Shown: positions 43,393 through 54,172 of the stretch, piece by piece
Layout of the letters: each line of letters starts with the position of its first letter
How positions within the stretch are numbered: the stretch's first letter is position 1
Assembly: GCA_963971405.1 (NCBI GenBank)
Contig: OZ020488.1
Location: forward strand, 3,410,001-3,474,000
Source of the DNA: Psococerastis gibbosa
Taxonomy: Eukaryota; Arthropoda; Insecta; Psocodea; Psocidae
Reading direction: 5' to 3'
DNA: 64,000 nt
The notes under the pieces: generated by a model
What the model saw: only the letters and a program-made list of their open reading frames with translations
Database searches by the model: none
What the model was told of the DNA's origin: nothing
Position numbers and translations under genes: made by a program

Positions 43393-45471
43393 TGACTTAC
43401 TTGACTTAGGGTGGCGCTAACAGCCCATGGGGACTTTTGGCCGCACGTACTATGCCTCTCCATTCCGCTCGATCACAAGCCACCGTCCGCCACGTTTCTG
43501 GGTGCAAGCCCATTTTTTTTGGACGTCATCCGCCATCTGGTCCTGGTACCTCTTCCTTGGCCTTCCCAGGGGTCTGGGTTCGGTCAAGTGAGCCTCCCAT
43601 ACAGCGCGTGCTGCTCTGGAGGGGTCCATTCTCGCTACATGACCTATCCATTGGAGTCGCTGCCCCCTGAGACGATCCAAGACACTAGCTGATTTGTATA
43701 GGGCGTGAATTTCTGCGTTGGTTCTAGCTCTGTAGTTGCCGTCCTCAATGATCCCACCAAAAATCCGCCTGAGCATCTTGTTCTCGAACACTCGCAGTAC
43801 GTCGCATTCCCTGGATGTTAGCGTCCAAGCTTCCGCGCCATATAGCAGAACCGGTAGTACGAGGGTTTTATAGAGCCGAGTTTTGGTGGTCCATGATAGA
43901 AGCCTGGAGTTGAAAAGGGGTCTCGTTTGAAAGTAAGCCACTTTTATACGGCTGATGACGTCTGCTCTTACTCGGTTGTCTCTCGTCATTACCGATCCCA
44001 GATACCGGAACTCTTCAACTTCCTCAAAACGGCCTTGTTGGGGGGGACAGGGGTGGCGAGACACTTGTAAATACTTTGTTTTCTCCACGTTTATCTTGAG
44101 GCCAACCTTCCTTGCCTCCTCCTCAATCGAGACCACCAATGCATCCACTTCCGTTTTTGTGTGGGATATGACGTTGAGGTCATCTGCGTAGCCCAGTATC
44201 TTTATATTGTTGCCCACCGTCACTCCTCCTCTCATTTCTCTTGCCTTCCTCGTGCATTTTTCCAAGACCAGGTTGAAAAGAAATGGAGAAAGGCCGTCTC
44301 CCTGCTTAACGCCGGTTGCCACGTCGAAAGGGGCTGAGAGGCCTCCATCCGCTTTGACTCGAGCTCGGGAGCCTTCAACACACACCTGTGTCATTTTTCG
44401 TAGCTTTCTGGGCACCCCAAACTCATCTAGGATAGTCCACATTTTATCTCTAGCTATGGAGTCGTAGGCCTTTGAGAAGTCAATGAAAACATTGTGCACT
44501 TTCAAGTTGTGCTCCCAGCATTTTTCCAGAATTTGTCTGAGAGTGAAGAGTTGGTCAGTAGTTGATCGGTTTCTTCTGAAACCCGCCTGATAGTCTCCTA
44601 TGACTTCTTCCGCGTACGGGCGCAGTCTCAGCAGTAGGATGTTTGAGAAAACCTTGTATCCCGTGGTTAACAGTGATATGCCTCGGTAATTATTGCACAG
44701 CGTTCTATCACCCTTCTTGAAAACAGGGGTTATAACTGAAACATTCCACTCCTGAGGTATTCTCTCTTCATGCCAGATTTGAAGGATTAGCTGGTGTATT
44801 CGGTCAACAATTGCCTCCCCTCCTTGTTTTAAGAGCTCTGCTGGGATACCATCTACCCCAGGTGACTTGTTATTTTTAAGCATCGCTAGGGCCAGCACAA
44901 TTTCTTCTCTGGTAGGTGGGTTAATTTGAATTTCGGCTGTCTGGTAAATGGGGGGTTCACCCTCCTCCTCCTCCTCCTCCTCGTGTTCCACATTTAGAAG
45001 GGTCTGGAAATAGTAGCGCCACTGCTCCAAAGCTTCGTGTGGGTTGTTCAGTAAATTACCATCTACGTCTCTGATGGCACTGAGTCTTTGTCTTTTGCCC
45101 TGCATGCCGCCGATAGTTCTGTACATTTCCCGACCATTGTTTGCAACTCTGTTGGTCTCAATACTTCGCATTTTGTCATTGAGAAAACGCCTTTTTTCCC
45201 TTTTTAAGCAGGTGCAGGTTTGCCGTCTCACGTTAAGATAATCTATGCGTTTTGAGTTGTCTGAGAGGAAAGCTTGGCGAGCGATCCTTCTATTCTCTAT
45301 GGCCGTTTGGCACCGAGCGTTAAACCAGGCTTTCTTTCTTCTTGGTCGCCGTCCAAGTATTCTATCTGCCGATTTTGCCACAGCTTCTTTTATGTCTTCC
45401 CAGAGTTTATCACAGTTGGCCTCATTGGAGAGGGCTTCGAAGCGGTTTAGAAGCTCAATCTGAAAACCTCA
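43393..45471 (-). mobile_element. RTE-type LINE, 5' truncated, 12-bp duplication
   Basis: Inserted in the fossil with ACCTCCATTGGT at 43381-43392 and again at 45472-45483. The 3' end is very short and finishes in AAGTCAAGTAAGTCA, the short tandem tail typical of RTE-like elements rather than poly-A. The endonuclease half is absent, as expected of an incompletely reverse-transcribed copy. Perfect target duplications and an uninterrupted frame point to a recent insertion. Confidence 0.93.
43450..45471 (-). CDS. RTE-type reverse transcriptase, 5'-truncated ORF
   Basis: The frame is open across the whole insertion, about 673 codons, starting inside the protein (FQIELLNRFEAL at the boundary). Counting from the GTG codon at 45381, an E-rich linker lies near 133-141 and the RT domain near 165-430. 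It has motif A FIDFSKAYDSIARD (catalytic Asp about 301), motif B GVKQGDGLSP (about 357) and motif C YADD (398-401). The C-terminal basic tail holds LQWIGHVARMD and RPLGRPRKRY. All catalytic Asp residues are present. Without the N-terminal endonuclease and promoter it is unlikely to be expressed or to move by itself. Confidence 0.93.
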
Positions 45472-45920
45472 ACCTCCATTGGTAGGTAAATTTTTTTTAA
45501 AGGAAAAATTGACAAGGAACAAGCTTACAGCTATGAAAGAATGATGAACCAGAACTCCCTTGACCTATTCAAAATTTTAAAAAGACCATTGCGAACCTGA
45601 TCTAACTTATTGCGATTGAGTTTATTCCCGTTCGATACGTACACAAAATCACCTTTGTGAAACTCGTGCTCTTTTCTGTTTTTATCAATTCGTTGTTTGT
45701 TTCCCTCAAAGCTAATTCAAGAATTTTCAAATGCTTGTTGGCAATCGACTATTAGATCTGATGATTTCAGTTGGGAATCTGGTAAATTGTACTCCATTTA
45801 ACAGGTAAGCAGGGCTAAACTTTGTTGTGCTATTGTGTTGTTATAATCGTCGACACACAATTTTGCGATTGTCGTCATTCGGGTTTGTGGTACTATTTAT
45901 TCGGCTTCGGATTCTGTTCA

Positions 45921-46225
45921 GGCGCCCATTCCACATACGTACAACGTCAATGAAAATTATGAAATTGAAGGAAATTTCAATTTCTCATTGATATTATAAT
46001 TTTTATACAGAAATGCTTTCTTTTTAGAGAAATCAATTAAAATAGTTGTACTTGTCATATCCCATGACGCCATTTCTTAATTTTAGATTGTTTGTTTCAT
46101 TGTTTGTGATTTTACTCTATGATCAATTGATCATTGATCAATTTTAACAATGGCATAGAGTAAAATTGAAATGTCCTTCAATTTCATAATTTTCATTGAC
46201 GTTGTACGTATGTGGAATGGGCGCC
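45921..46225. mobile_element. Harbinger-type MITE, 305 bp, copy 3
   Basis: Termini GGCGCCCATTCCACATACG and CGTATGTGGAATGGGCGCC are exact complements. TCA flanks both sides (45918-45920, 46226-46228), a variant of the usual TTA. The interior, read in reverse, carries ATGGCGTCATGGGATATG as in copy 1. It is inserted within the integrase remnant. Confidence 0.9.
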
Positions 46226-46802
46226 TCACCAATGTTTGATTAAGTCTTTCATTTACTCCATTTGACTGAGGACAATCAACTGATGTGAATAGAAGTTTAA
46301 TCCCTCTATCATGGATATATGATTGAAAATAATCGGAACTAAGAGCTCCATAACGGTCGCTAAGTAGAATACCAATATTATTTTCTTTTAATATTGGCGC
46401 GATCAATTTTAACATATCATTGGCAGTCTGCCCATTTGAGGTTCGGATCCATGCAAACCTGGTAAAGTGATCTACAAGTAAATGAATATATCTGTGATTA
46501 GATTTGTTTCCACTAAATCCACCTATTGTGTCAATAGACATGATGTGAAATTGGTATTCAGCGGGACCTAATTTTGATAATTTCCCAATTGGTCGGCTCG
46601 TTCGAGTTTTATTTTGTATGTATGTATTACATGACCTACAAAACTTTTTAATAGTTTTATCCATGTTTTTGAAATAATAATAAGATCGTAAATGTTGTGC
46701 TACTTGATTGGCACCAATATGACCATAAAAACCGTGTATCTTGTTTACTAAATGTAACCCAAATTTTTCTGATTCAAAGATTCTTTTCCGGTTGTTTATC
46801 AC
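46226..46802 (-). pseudogene. Gypsy-like integrase remnant
   Basis: Part of the fossil at 43207-47214. The region shows the His-His/Cys-Cys zinc-binding layout (HGFYGHIGANQV then CRSCNTYI), followed by a DDE-type catalytic core (MSIDTIGGF, LLSDRYG, PQSNGVNER). This order is standard for integrases of Gypsy/Ty3 elements and of Ginger transposons. The remainder lies beyond the nested MITE. The remnant is broken. Confidence 0.85.
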
Positions 46803-47524
46803 TTTAAAACTGATTTCACCCTATTTCAAAACTTGATGGGAGTCGTCAATCTCCTGTTTGTTTTCCTCTTGGTCATTAATTATATCTTCCATCTGAATTA
46901 TATTTACGACCTCTATGCAATCGTCGCTAACTTCAAAACAATAACAATCATATTTATAATTATTCATTATGCTTTGTTTTTATTATTCCATTGTTAGAAA
47001 ATGGTGTTATGCCTAAAGAGGTGTTGAAAATGACTGTTATTCAATTTGTAATAAATCAGTTATACCATTCAATCTATAAAAGAATTGAATAACAGTCAAT
47101 TTCAACACCTCTTTAGGCATAACACCATTTTGTAAATAATAATAATAATAATGGAATAATAGAATAAACTAAGCATAATGAATAATTATAAATATGAAAA
47201 TAATTTATAATTTACATATATTGAATTAATGTCACTTTATTAAGTCTCAAGAATCATTTTAACCCATAGTGGATTTAAACCCTTTAAAAGTAGCCAAGGG
47301 CGACAAGGTAGGCCCGTGTACCTGGCTACAGCGTACCGGCACATTAATAATATTTTGATCCAGGCTATTAGGATTGGATAAGAGCAACATTTTCTTAAGA
47401 TGGCTGACCTAAAATTACTATTTAAATCTAACCTAAAAGTAAAGTAAATTCGTGTCGGGGTGGTACTACCCGTGGTACAGGAGTTTTCAGGTTGCATCAA
47501 CAGCCTCCTAGCTGTTTAACCTAT

Positions 47525-47700
47525 CGACAGTCAGGGAAGACTGCCGGGACCGCCGGCTTTACATGCCCTCCGAAGCATGGTAGTCAGAAGATAAGTAATT
47601 GTACCACTAGAAAATTTTGGCATTCGGGTGGGACTCGAACCAGTCACCTTCTGGATGATAGTCCGAGTCGTTACCTCTACGCCATTCTGACTACTAAATC
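47525..47700 (-). mobile_element. SINE-A relative with different head
   Basis: The reverse strand has the head GAATGGCGTAGAGGTAACGA, the B box GGTTCGAGTCCC and the shared core GCTTCGGAGGGCATGTAAAG. The anticodon side (GACTATCATCCAGAAGG) differs from SINE-A, so this is a sister subfamily with another tRNA-like head. Confidence 0.75.
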
Positions 47701-47970
47701 TAACCTATGAATGACACATGTGACATGTCTCGATGAGAGGTAGGCGTAGACTAACACCATCGTATTTAAATGATAAATCAGTCCATGTACCGTACTGTTA
47801 CATCCTAAATTACAAAATAGCGAACAAGTTGGCTCATCAACCTTTGCCAATTTATTGACATTGTTATATATACCAAACAGGTAACACTCCACAAATATAA
47901 GTCCCTTTCGGCTCTAGCCGATAAGGTGTAGTGAGATTCCGCAGACCCTGCTTTTCCTCTACGCTACCTG

Positions 47971-48462
47971 CAAGGGCGGATTTTGCCTCCAATTTAGGGG
48001 GGGGGGGTTGAGCGGGCAGGATCAGTGGTTATAACATTAAAAAACATTATTATTTTTAATTCCCACTGTAAACCCATTGTTATCTAGTTAGTTTAGCCAA
48101 CGCCCGTCTGTGGCAGTAGAGCCATTTGACGCCGAGCCTCCCAGTATCTCTTTGTTAGATCAGCAGGTAGATGCTTGAGTCTGGAGCAGGTGTGTAGGTG
48201 ACTTGCGACCATGGTCCCGGAGGAGCAGAGGGGACACACATCTGAGTCACCCCGACGAAAGAACCGGCAGAGCCGGCAGAGGTGTGCCTGCAGGTAGTCG
48301 TGGCCAGTCTCGAGACGGAACCGGGCGACTGCTTCACTTCTCTCGAGGTTAGCTGGGATGTGGCCTGGAGTCGCAAGCTTTTCCCATACTTTTTACATTG
48401 TTATCTAATGTAAGTTCATTTTATTTGGGGGGCCCTCGGACCCCCCCTGAAATTCGCCCTTG
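47971..48462. mobile_element. hAT-type MITE, split by LINE fragment
   Basis: Ends CAAGGGCGGATTTTG and GAAATTCGCCCTTG. GCTACCTG (47963-47970) and GCTACCTA (48463-48470) form the 8-bp duplication with one difference. G and C runs lie just inside both ends. The LINE piece at 48087-48395 splits it. Confidence 0.88.
48087..48395 (-). mobile_element. LINE 3' fragment with 12-bp duplication
   Basis: The reverse frame reads WEKLATPGHIPANLERSEAV, ARFRLETGHDYLQAHLCRL, DSDVCPLCSSG and LKHLPADLTKRYWEARRQM, ending at TAA (48093-48095). This is the C-terminal Cys/His segment of a LINE ORF2. CATTGTTATCTA at 48075-48086 and 48396-48407 is the target duplication. Only 6 nt follow the stop and there is no poly-A. 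The ATG frame annotatable at 48155-48376 is out of register. Confidence 0.88.
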
Positions 48463-48602
48463 GCTACCTACGCTATGTATGTAATAAAAAATAAAAAATT
48501 ACTTCATTATTTTCCCAACCACAACATCAACACACAAAACACTCTTGTGTTCCAAACAATAAAATTACGACTATGAACTTATACTTATTAAATTATTTTT
48601 AC

Positions 48603-49028
48603 TTTGACTGGACGTCATCTTGAAATCGTTGATTTGTCGTAAAAGGTGTTGACAACCATTATCGTAGATAATAATAATACGGAGTTTCAGTCAGATTTTT
48701 TAATTCATTCCTCTGCGACCAATATTAACTGAGATATGAATTATATAAGGTTTCAATCGGCCGCCATCTTATAACTAAATAGTATATCTAGCTGGTTGAA
48801 GAACTGAATCAAGACACTCGTATGATCAAATTTTGTGCCAAGTTTCATCAAAATCTGTTAATATTTACGGAAGTTACAGAGTTTCCTAAAATCGATGTAT
48901 ATACAGTATATATATTTTGAACGGAGGGTGGTTTTAGGCTCAGTGGGTCATGAAATGAAAAGTTGTGAAGAAATTTTTGGAAAGTCGAACATTGGTCGCC
49001 ATCTCAATAGGTAGATCTCCCTAAAAAC
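48603..49028 (+). repeat. Family F copy 2
   Basis: GACTGGACGTCATCTTGAAA to GTCGCCATCTCAATAGG. It is uninterrupted and shows the pre-insertion state for the SINE-A at 28135. Inner text GCCAAGTTTCATCAAAATC is a widespread invertebrate repeat motif. Confidence 0.8.
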
Positions 49029-49142
49029 CAAATTCATTTTTTTTTTTTTATAAATGGCTTATGGATTTTCCGTTATTTACAGTTATTGAAAAAATATCCT
49101 ATTTATATCTAATCATATGGTGCTTAACCATTTTTTTTTTCA

Positions 49143-49518
49143 AATTTTAATTCATTCCTCTGCAACCAATATTAACTGAGATATGAATTATATAAGGTTT
49201 CAATCAGCCGCCATTTTGTAAATAAATAGTGGATCTAGCTGGTTAATGAACTCGATCAAGACATTTGTATGATCAAATTTTGTGCCAAGTTTCATCAAAA
49301 TCATATAATATTTACGGAAGTTAGAGTGTTTCCTAAAATCGATATACATAGACTATATATGTATATACATACATATACAGCATATATATATACATATACA
49401 GTATATATATATATATATAATATATAATATATTGAATGGAGGGTGGTTTTAGGCTCAGGGGGTCATGAAATGAAAAGTTGTGAAGAAATTTTCCGAAAGT
49501 CGCCATCTCCCTAAAATA
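49143..49518 (+). repeat. Family F copy 3
   Basis: TTCATTCCTCTGCAACCAAT through TTTTAGGCTCAGGGGGTCAT, with an expanded TA-rich tract at 49372-49431. It lies about 115 bp after copy 2 in the same orientation, so an old tandem duplication is likely. Confidence 0.8.
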
Positions 49519-50250
49519 GAGAACAATGTTCTGTTCACTTGAAAATTTAAGCAGTGAATCTTGACTGATCGCGTTGCAGATGTGTTTGTACTTTATCTTA
49601 CTATTGCCTATTTAATTAATTTAAAAAAATATGTTGATTTTATGCAGGTTCTCCATGAAATATTCATTGCTTTTTAAGAAAGGTGGCGGATAGCAAAAAT
49701 GCCACCACATAATATGGTTGCTACAATCTACGGGGGGGGGGGGGGGTCATGACCCCCCGTGGGGCCCGCCATTGAACTTTAGGCCTATGCTGTATTTTTA
49801 GGCTCTGCTTTTCTTTCAATTGGCCTACATAATTAAAACATGGCTTTAAGTATACTTTATCCGTACTGAGCAACATATCGGGTTTTATATAGATCAATGG
49901 TGCAGACTATGAGACCCCGACAACGGGATATGCCACCGGCGGTAGAGCAAGAAAAGAGGCCCCTCGAAGAGCTTGTACCCTACCTAGTTATTGTACTGCA
50001 CGCCTTAATTCTTCTTCTTCTCCTTCTTCTTGTTTCGGCTCTACAACCCTCGATGACCTTTTCATCTGCTGGATAACACTCCTCCAGTCATCTCAGTTTT
50101 GTGCAACGCCAACATTCCACCATCTACGGACTCCCACTCACGGAAATATGCTTATAATTAATTTGTAACCAGCAGTTTAAACAATTAAATGTAAATATTA
50201 TAAATGTATACTGTCTGGCTTTGAATTAAATTGAGTTCTGTCAACAAAGC
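49519..50250. other. No gene; G/C runs
   Basis: A 15-nt G run at 49732-49746, followed by GACCCCCCGTGGGGCCCGCC, may be a worn hAT end. A weak match to the LINE tail of 24425 lies at 50115-50155. Confidence 0.45.
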
Positions 50251-50254
50251 TACA

Positions 50255-50850
50255 AAGTCTACTGGTCAAGACAATTCAGCATAGAATTCCGTAGTCCGTA
50301 ATTGGAAACTATCCAAAGGTTCACAAACAACATTCAACAACAATGAGCGACCTAGTTTCCGCTAACACCAATTTGTTTATACTCTGCTGGAAAACAATGG
50401 AATTTTCGAAGAGGTTCGAATTACTGATGGAGTTGCCAGTGTTTAGGAAAACTTGTTTTGATTGAATCTGGTTTAGGATTGATATGAAGACTAATAAGCT
50501 TTGGTGGCATTGAGAAGTAGACTTCTTTCAATTCGCGCGGGGTAGGTAAATAGAACCCTACTTCCGTAGGAAGTGCCGACCAATCCCAGCCATCTTAACG
50601 ATCCTAAGCAAATGAAGTTGAATCCATTCCAAGATATGACTCACTATACTGCTACAGTGCTACGTGGCAGTAGTGGTCAAGACAATTCAGCATCTAGAAT
50701 CACTGTAATTAGGAAGCTACCCAAATAAAAGGTTTCCAAACAACTCTCCAAGCAGCAAACGCCGGAGAGAGACCTTAGAGTTTGTCTTTTAACCTGAAAA
50801 CAATGGAAATGTCGAAGGGGTTTGAATTACTGGGGTTGGGCGCCAATGTA
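50255..50850. repeat. Two diverged direct repeats of ~190 bp
   Basis: 50265-50445 and 50670-50845 share GACAATTCAGCAT, AAACAATGGAAATTTCGAAG-like text and GTTTGAATTACTG in the same order. They are old duplicates. Confidence 0.6.
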
Positions 50851-50929
50851 GTTTGAATGCTGTTGGGACTGCTGCTGGAGTGATAAATCAAAATGTGAAG
50901 GGCAACCCGGTCTTTGCTTACCTCATGCC

Positions 50930-51720
50930 ATTCTCACATTACACTTTATCAACTACTCACTGCTGACGTTATTGACTGTGCTGACGACTTGACAAGTTTT
51001 TAACTATTCTGAGTAATGCTTCTTCAGGGGGAAAGTGTTGGTCCACTTCTCTTCTTCATCATTATCAAAATATACTCCCTCTAGTTAGATTTTGACTACT
51101 TCGCCGTTCGACAGCTTCCACAACTAATACTTAATCATCTTATTTTTCTGCGTTTGTTCTTTTTTTCTTTGGACTTTGTCCACTACAAACTATTGACGCT
51201 AATGACTGCTCTAATAAGTTCGTTTACTGCTGTGGGAAATGTTTCTTCAACGTCCAGATCCACTTCTCATTCTTCCCTTCGTCATTATCTGCACTTCCTT
51301 TAGCTAGATTTGCACCACTTCTGGCTTTAAATATCAACAACTATCATTATTTTCTTCGTCGTTTACTTCGTCCTCATGCTTTAGAGACTCCATTGATGAC
51401 CCAACAAAATGTGAAGAGCACCCCAGACTTCACGACTTCACGTCTTATTGCTAGTCATTCTCATAATAGGCTACAGTTTGTCAACTTTGTTAAAAGATGA
51501 ATCGTTGAATCACTATTTTACGTGATGTATACTTCCTCTAGTTAGATTTAAACGACTTCTTCGTTAATTCTGAAACATCCTTCATCAGTTTGTTCGTCCT
51601 TTTCTCTTCTTCATTGTGATAAGCACTCTTCTGTTAATTATATTTTGGCTATTACCACTACTATTCTTCTACCACATCATCGTCTTGTTGAAGAACATCG
51701 TTCCCACATCGTGCTCTATC
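50930..51720. repeat. Degenerate ~220-bp tandem array
   Basis: Units recur near 50945, 51180 and 51470, each with a GACGTTATTGACTG-like start, a CACTTCTCTTCTTC-like block and CCTCTAGTTAGATTT. It is pyrimidine-rich and strongly diverged. Confidence 0.5.
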
Positions 51721-52250
51721 ACCGATTCGAAATAAACAAAAATACTATTTAACTACCTGGCACACATTTGTGGGTAGAAGAGCAATTAAATACAGTATAT
51801 GGACACTTGGTTCCAAAGCGGCCGCGCATTCAGATTATATCCTCCAGAACCCTTCTAATTCTCTCTATTGGTACAAATAAAATCCCGTCTTAAGTGGTTT
51901 CAAATGTCCACCCGATTCTAAGCCGCGCGGTTATAAAGACCGACCTTAAATAGAGAAAGCTCAGTACAAGAATAACCTTTCAAGAGAAACATGGGCTGAT
52001 ATGTTTAAAGCGATAAAGGGGATTTCGCGTGAGTATAGGGGAAATGGAAGAATAAAAATATGGAAGACGAGAATGGTGGGGGAGGGGGAGAAGGGGTAAT
52101 TTTATCCTGGTGGGCAACCGCCAGAGATGAAGTGGTTATAAAAGGAAATGAGCACTGTTGCATTTCCGGGGAAACATGATTTCGGTTGGAAAAATGTGTG
52201 GTCATATGTTTCGGAATTTCCTAGCGCAGGGGATTTGCTTTTTTTGCTTT
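51721..52250. other. No gene recognised
   Basis: A purine-rich patch with GGGGGAGGGGGAGAAGGGG lies near 52077. The short reverse frame through it is compositional. Confidence 0.5.
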
Positions 52251-52254
52251 TTAT

Positions 52255-52405
52255 GTTAAAATGTTAATCGCGTACAAACAAAACAATGTAATGAATGTAT
52301 CCTATTAACCTCTTCAATCGCCTCACTATAAGTAACCTAGTAGGTACTTGTGTCGAGTTACGACACGTCTCCGATAGCAAGGTGTGTAGAGACACGCACA
52401 TACAT
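52255..52405 (-). mobile_element. SINE-B copy 4
   Basis: Complement of GAGGCGATTGAAGAGGTTAA and of GGAGACGTGTCGTAACTCGA. The head is partly missing. Confidence 0.8.
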
Positions 52406-52559
52406 ATGCGTCAGTCAGTGTTTTGATTCAATTTGATTCCGATTTGAATGCAATTCCGAGTAACTCTAGGATAACTGTTCGGAATCGGACGTCCCTAGCT
52501 GTGGGGCGGATTGTTTCACCCTGAGGCAAGATAACTGCAGTCACACATGGGTTACAGTG

Positions 52560-52740
52560 GGCTATATGGGTGTAGCCAGTCAAGAGCAGGTTAATGCAAC
52601 CTTAGCCTCAGTGACAGTGCAAAAAGCTTTCTCTAAGAGATGGTCTCTAAAGTAATTTTGGGAAGCCAGTAGCATTTCTCGCCGCTCTCAGTTCATTCGG
52701 GAGTTTTCTAATGTAGGCGAAAAGAATACTAGACTCAGAT
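52560..52740 (+). repeat. Unnamed repeat pair, copy 1
   Basis: CTCAGTGACAGTGCAAAAAG, CTCTAAGAGATGG and GGGAGTTTTCTAATGTAGGC. The partner is at 53620-53770. Confidence 0.65.
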
Positions 52741-52770
52741 GAGGAGTCTGCCTCTCCCCGCTGCCCTGGC

Positions 52771-53150
52771 GTAAACCCTTGATCCACTCTTGCCTCCCTC
52801 TTCCGAAACACCCCCATGACATAAGTACTGACATTTTACATAAGACTTGCATATAGATTGGATCGATAAACCAACTAACAGATAACGAGTCACTCTTACA
52901 CCACGTCGGAAACCCTTGATCCGCTCCTGGCTCCCCTTCCACATGACATGAGTCCTGGCATTTTACATAGGGCTTGCATATAGATAGGATCGATAAACCA
53001 ACAGATAACGAGTCACCCCCACGTCGGAAACCGTTGATCCGCTCCTGGCTCGCCTTCCCCCATGACATGGGCGCTGACATTCTACATGGTCATGTATAGG
53101 TCAGAGAGATAAACCAAATAATAGATGACACAGTCCCCAGCGTCAGTTTC
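52771..53150. repeat. Minisatellite, three 118-138-bp units
   Basis: Units begin with AAACCCTTGATCC near 52773, 52911 and 53029. They share GATCGATAAACCAAC, ATAACGAGTCAC and CATGACAT. The long reverse frame here is an open reading through the array, not a gene. Confidence 0.85.
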
Positions 53151-53384
53151 CTTTCCCGATAACACCACAAACTCACTCTACGTGTCAACTCTCTCTATGG
53201 AATATTCAATTCAAAATAACCAATATGTAATTTTACTCTCTCTGTTAATAATTATATCAGTAATCCATACCTGGTACGAAATGTAATATTAATATCACTA
53301 ATTACCATATCGGAAAACGGTATAATAATATACCTATACGAGTATATTGTGGTTTTGAATTACCAAAAATCAATAGATCTGCTC

Positions 53385-54172
53385 AGGTCCGTAACGAGGG
53401 GGGGGGGGGGCTGCAGCCGTAATTTTTTGGCTTAACACTAGATAGAATTGGGGGACTCGGTCACTGGAGTAAGGGGCATTATGGCGATGGCTCTTACAAT
53501 ACAATACAATACAATACAATATATATTTCCTTTAAATTATACAATTCATGTAAAGTATAAGATAAAATCATCAGAGTATCGTCAAAATCAGGTAGTTCTG
53601 TCCTGTCATTGTCATTGTGCTAGTGCCTCAGTGACAGTGTAGAAAGCTTTCTCTAAGAGATGGTTTCTAAGCAATTTAGGGAAGTTAGAAGCATTTCCCG
53701 CCGCTCTGAGTTCAATCGGGAGTTTTCTAAGGTAGGCGAAACCTTGTAGTATAGGATCCAGTCGCTCACACTTGGCTGTGCGTGGCGCTGGCCTTACAAG
53801 GTCTCCCCGTTGCCTCGTGTTGTAGGTGTGAGTGTCCCCGTTTTGTTTATATGTCCCTCACACTTCAGGCTTTAAGATATGTAAGATGCAGCTAAATATG
53901 TACAGAATTGGGGCTGTCATGATTTTTAATGATTTGAAGTGAAGTTGAATTAGGGGTATTATCATTCTGTCCTACAATGCTTTGCAAGGGAGTTGTCACG
54001 ATTTAGGAGTGACTAAGACGTTTGTGCTGTACATCTGCCTGCTATTGGCTTAGCCAAGTGGTCGTAAAAAAAAAAAAAAAAAAAAATAGAATTGAACTTT
54101 CCTTACGTACGACCTTTTACCACATACCATAGGATCGCAGCCCCCCCCCCCCCGAAAAATGCTGGTTACGTC
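53385..54172. mobile_element. Possible hAT-like element
   Basis: CAGGTCCGTAACGAG followed by a G run on the left, and a C run followed by GGTTACGTCCCTG on the right, are diverged complements. The 8-bp flanks do not match. The interior holds (AATAC)n at 53496-53521, an unnamed repeat copy (53620-53770) and poly-A at 54066-54085. It may instead be two separate ends. Confidence 0.4.

Larger units (their letters stand above)
43207..47214 (-). mobile_element. Fossil element with Gypsy-like integrase
   Basis: Direct repeats 43207-43380 and 47048-47214 (sharing GCATAACACCATTTTGTAAA) bound the region. The arm from 43249 onward also recurs inverted at 46949-47047. Between them lies a reverse-strand Gypsy-type integrase remnant (45484-46990). 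An RTE-type LINE (43393-45471) and a Harbinger-type MITE (45921-46225) are inserted in it. Inverted termini around a Gypsy-like integrase recall Ginger DNA transposons; a worn LTR element is the alternative. It is broken, internally deleted and old enough to have received two insertions. Confidence 0.65.

Noticed and set aside
47620-47697. tRNA gene candidate (reverse)
   Set aside because: A good B box, but it is joined to the shared SINE core, so it is a SINE head.
48155-48376. 73-codon reverse ORF
   Set aside because: Another frame over the same DNA gives the recognisable LINE C-terminal motif, so this frame is a shadow.
52688-53080. 130-codon reverse ORF
   Set aside because: It is read through a minisatellite; the peptide repeats because the DNA repeats.
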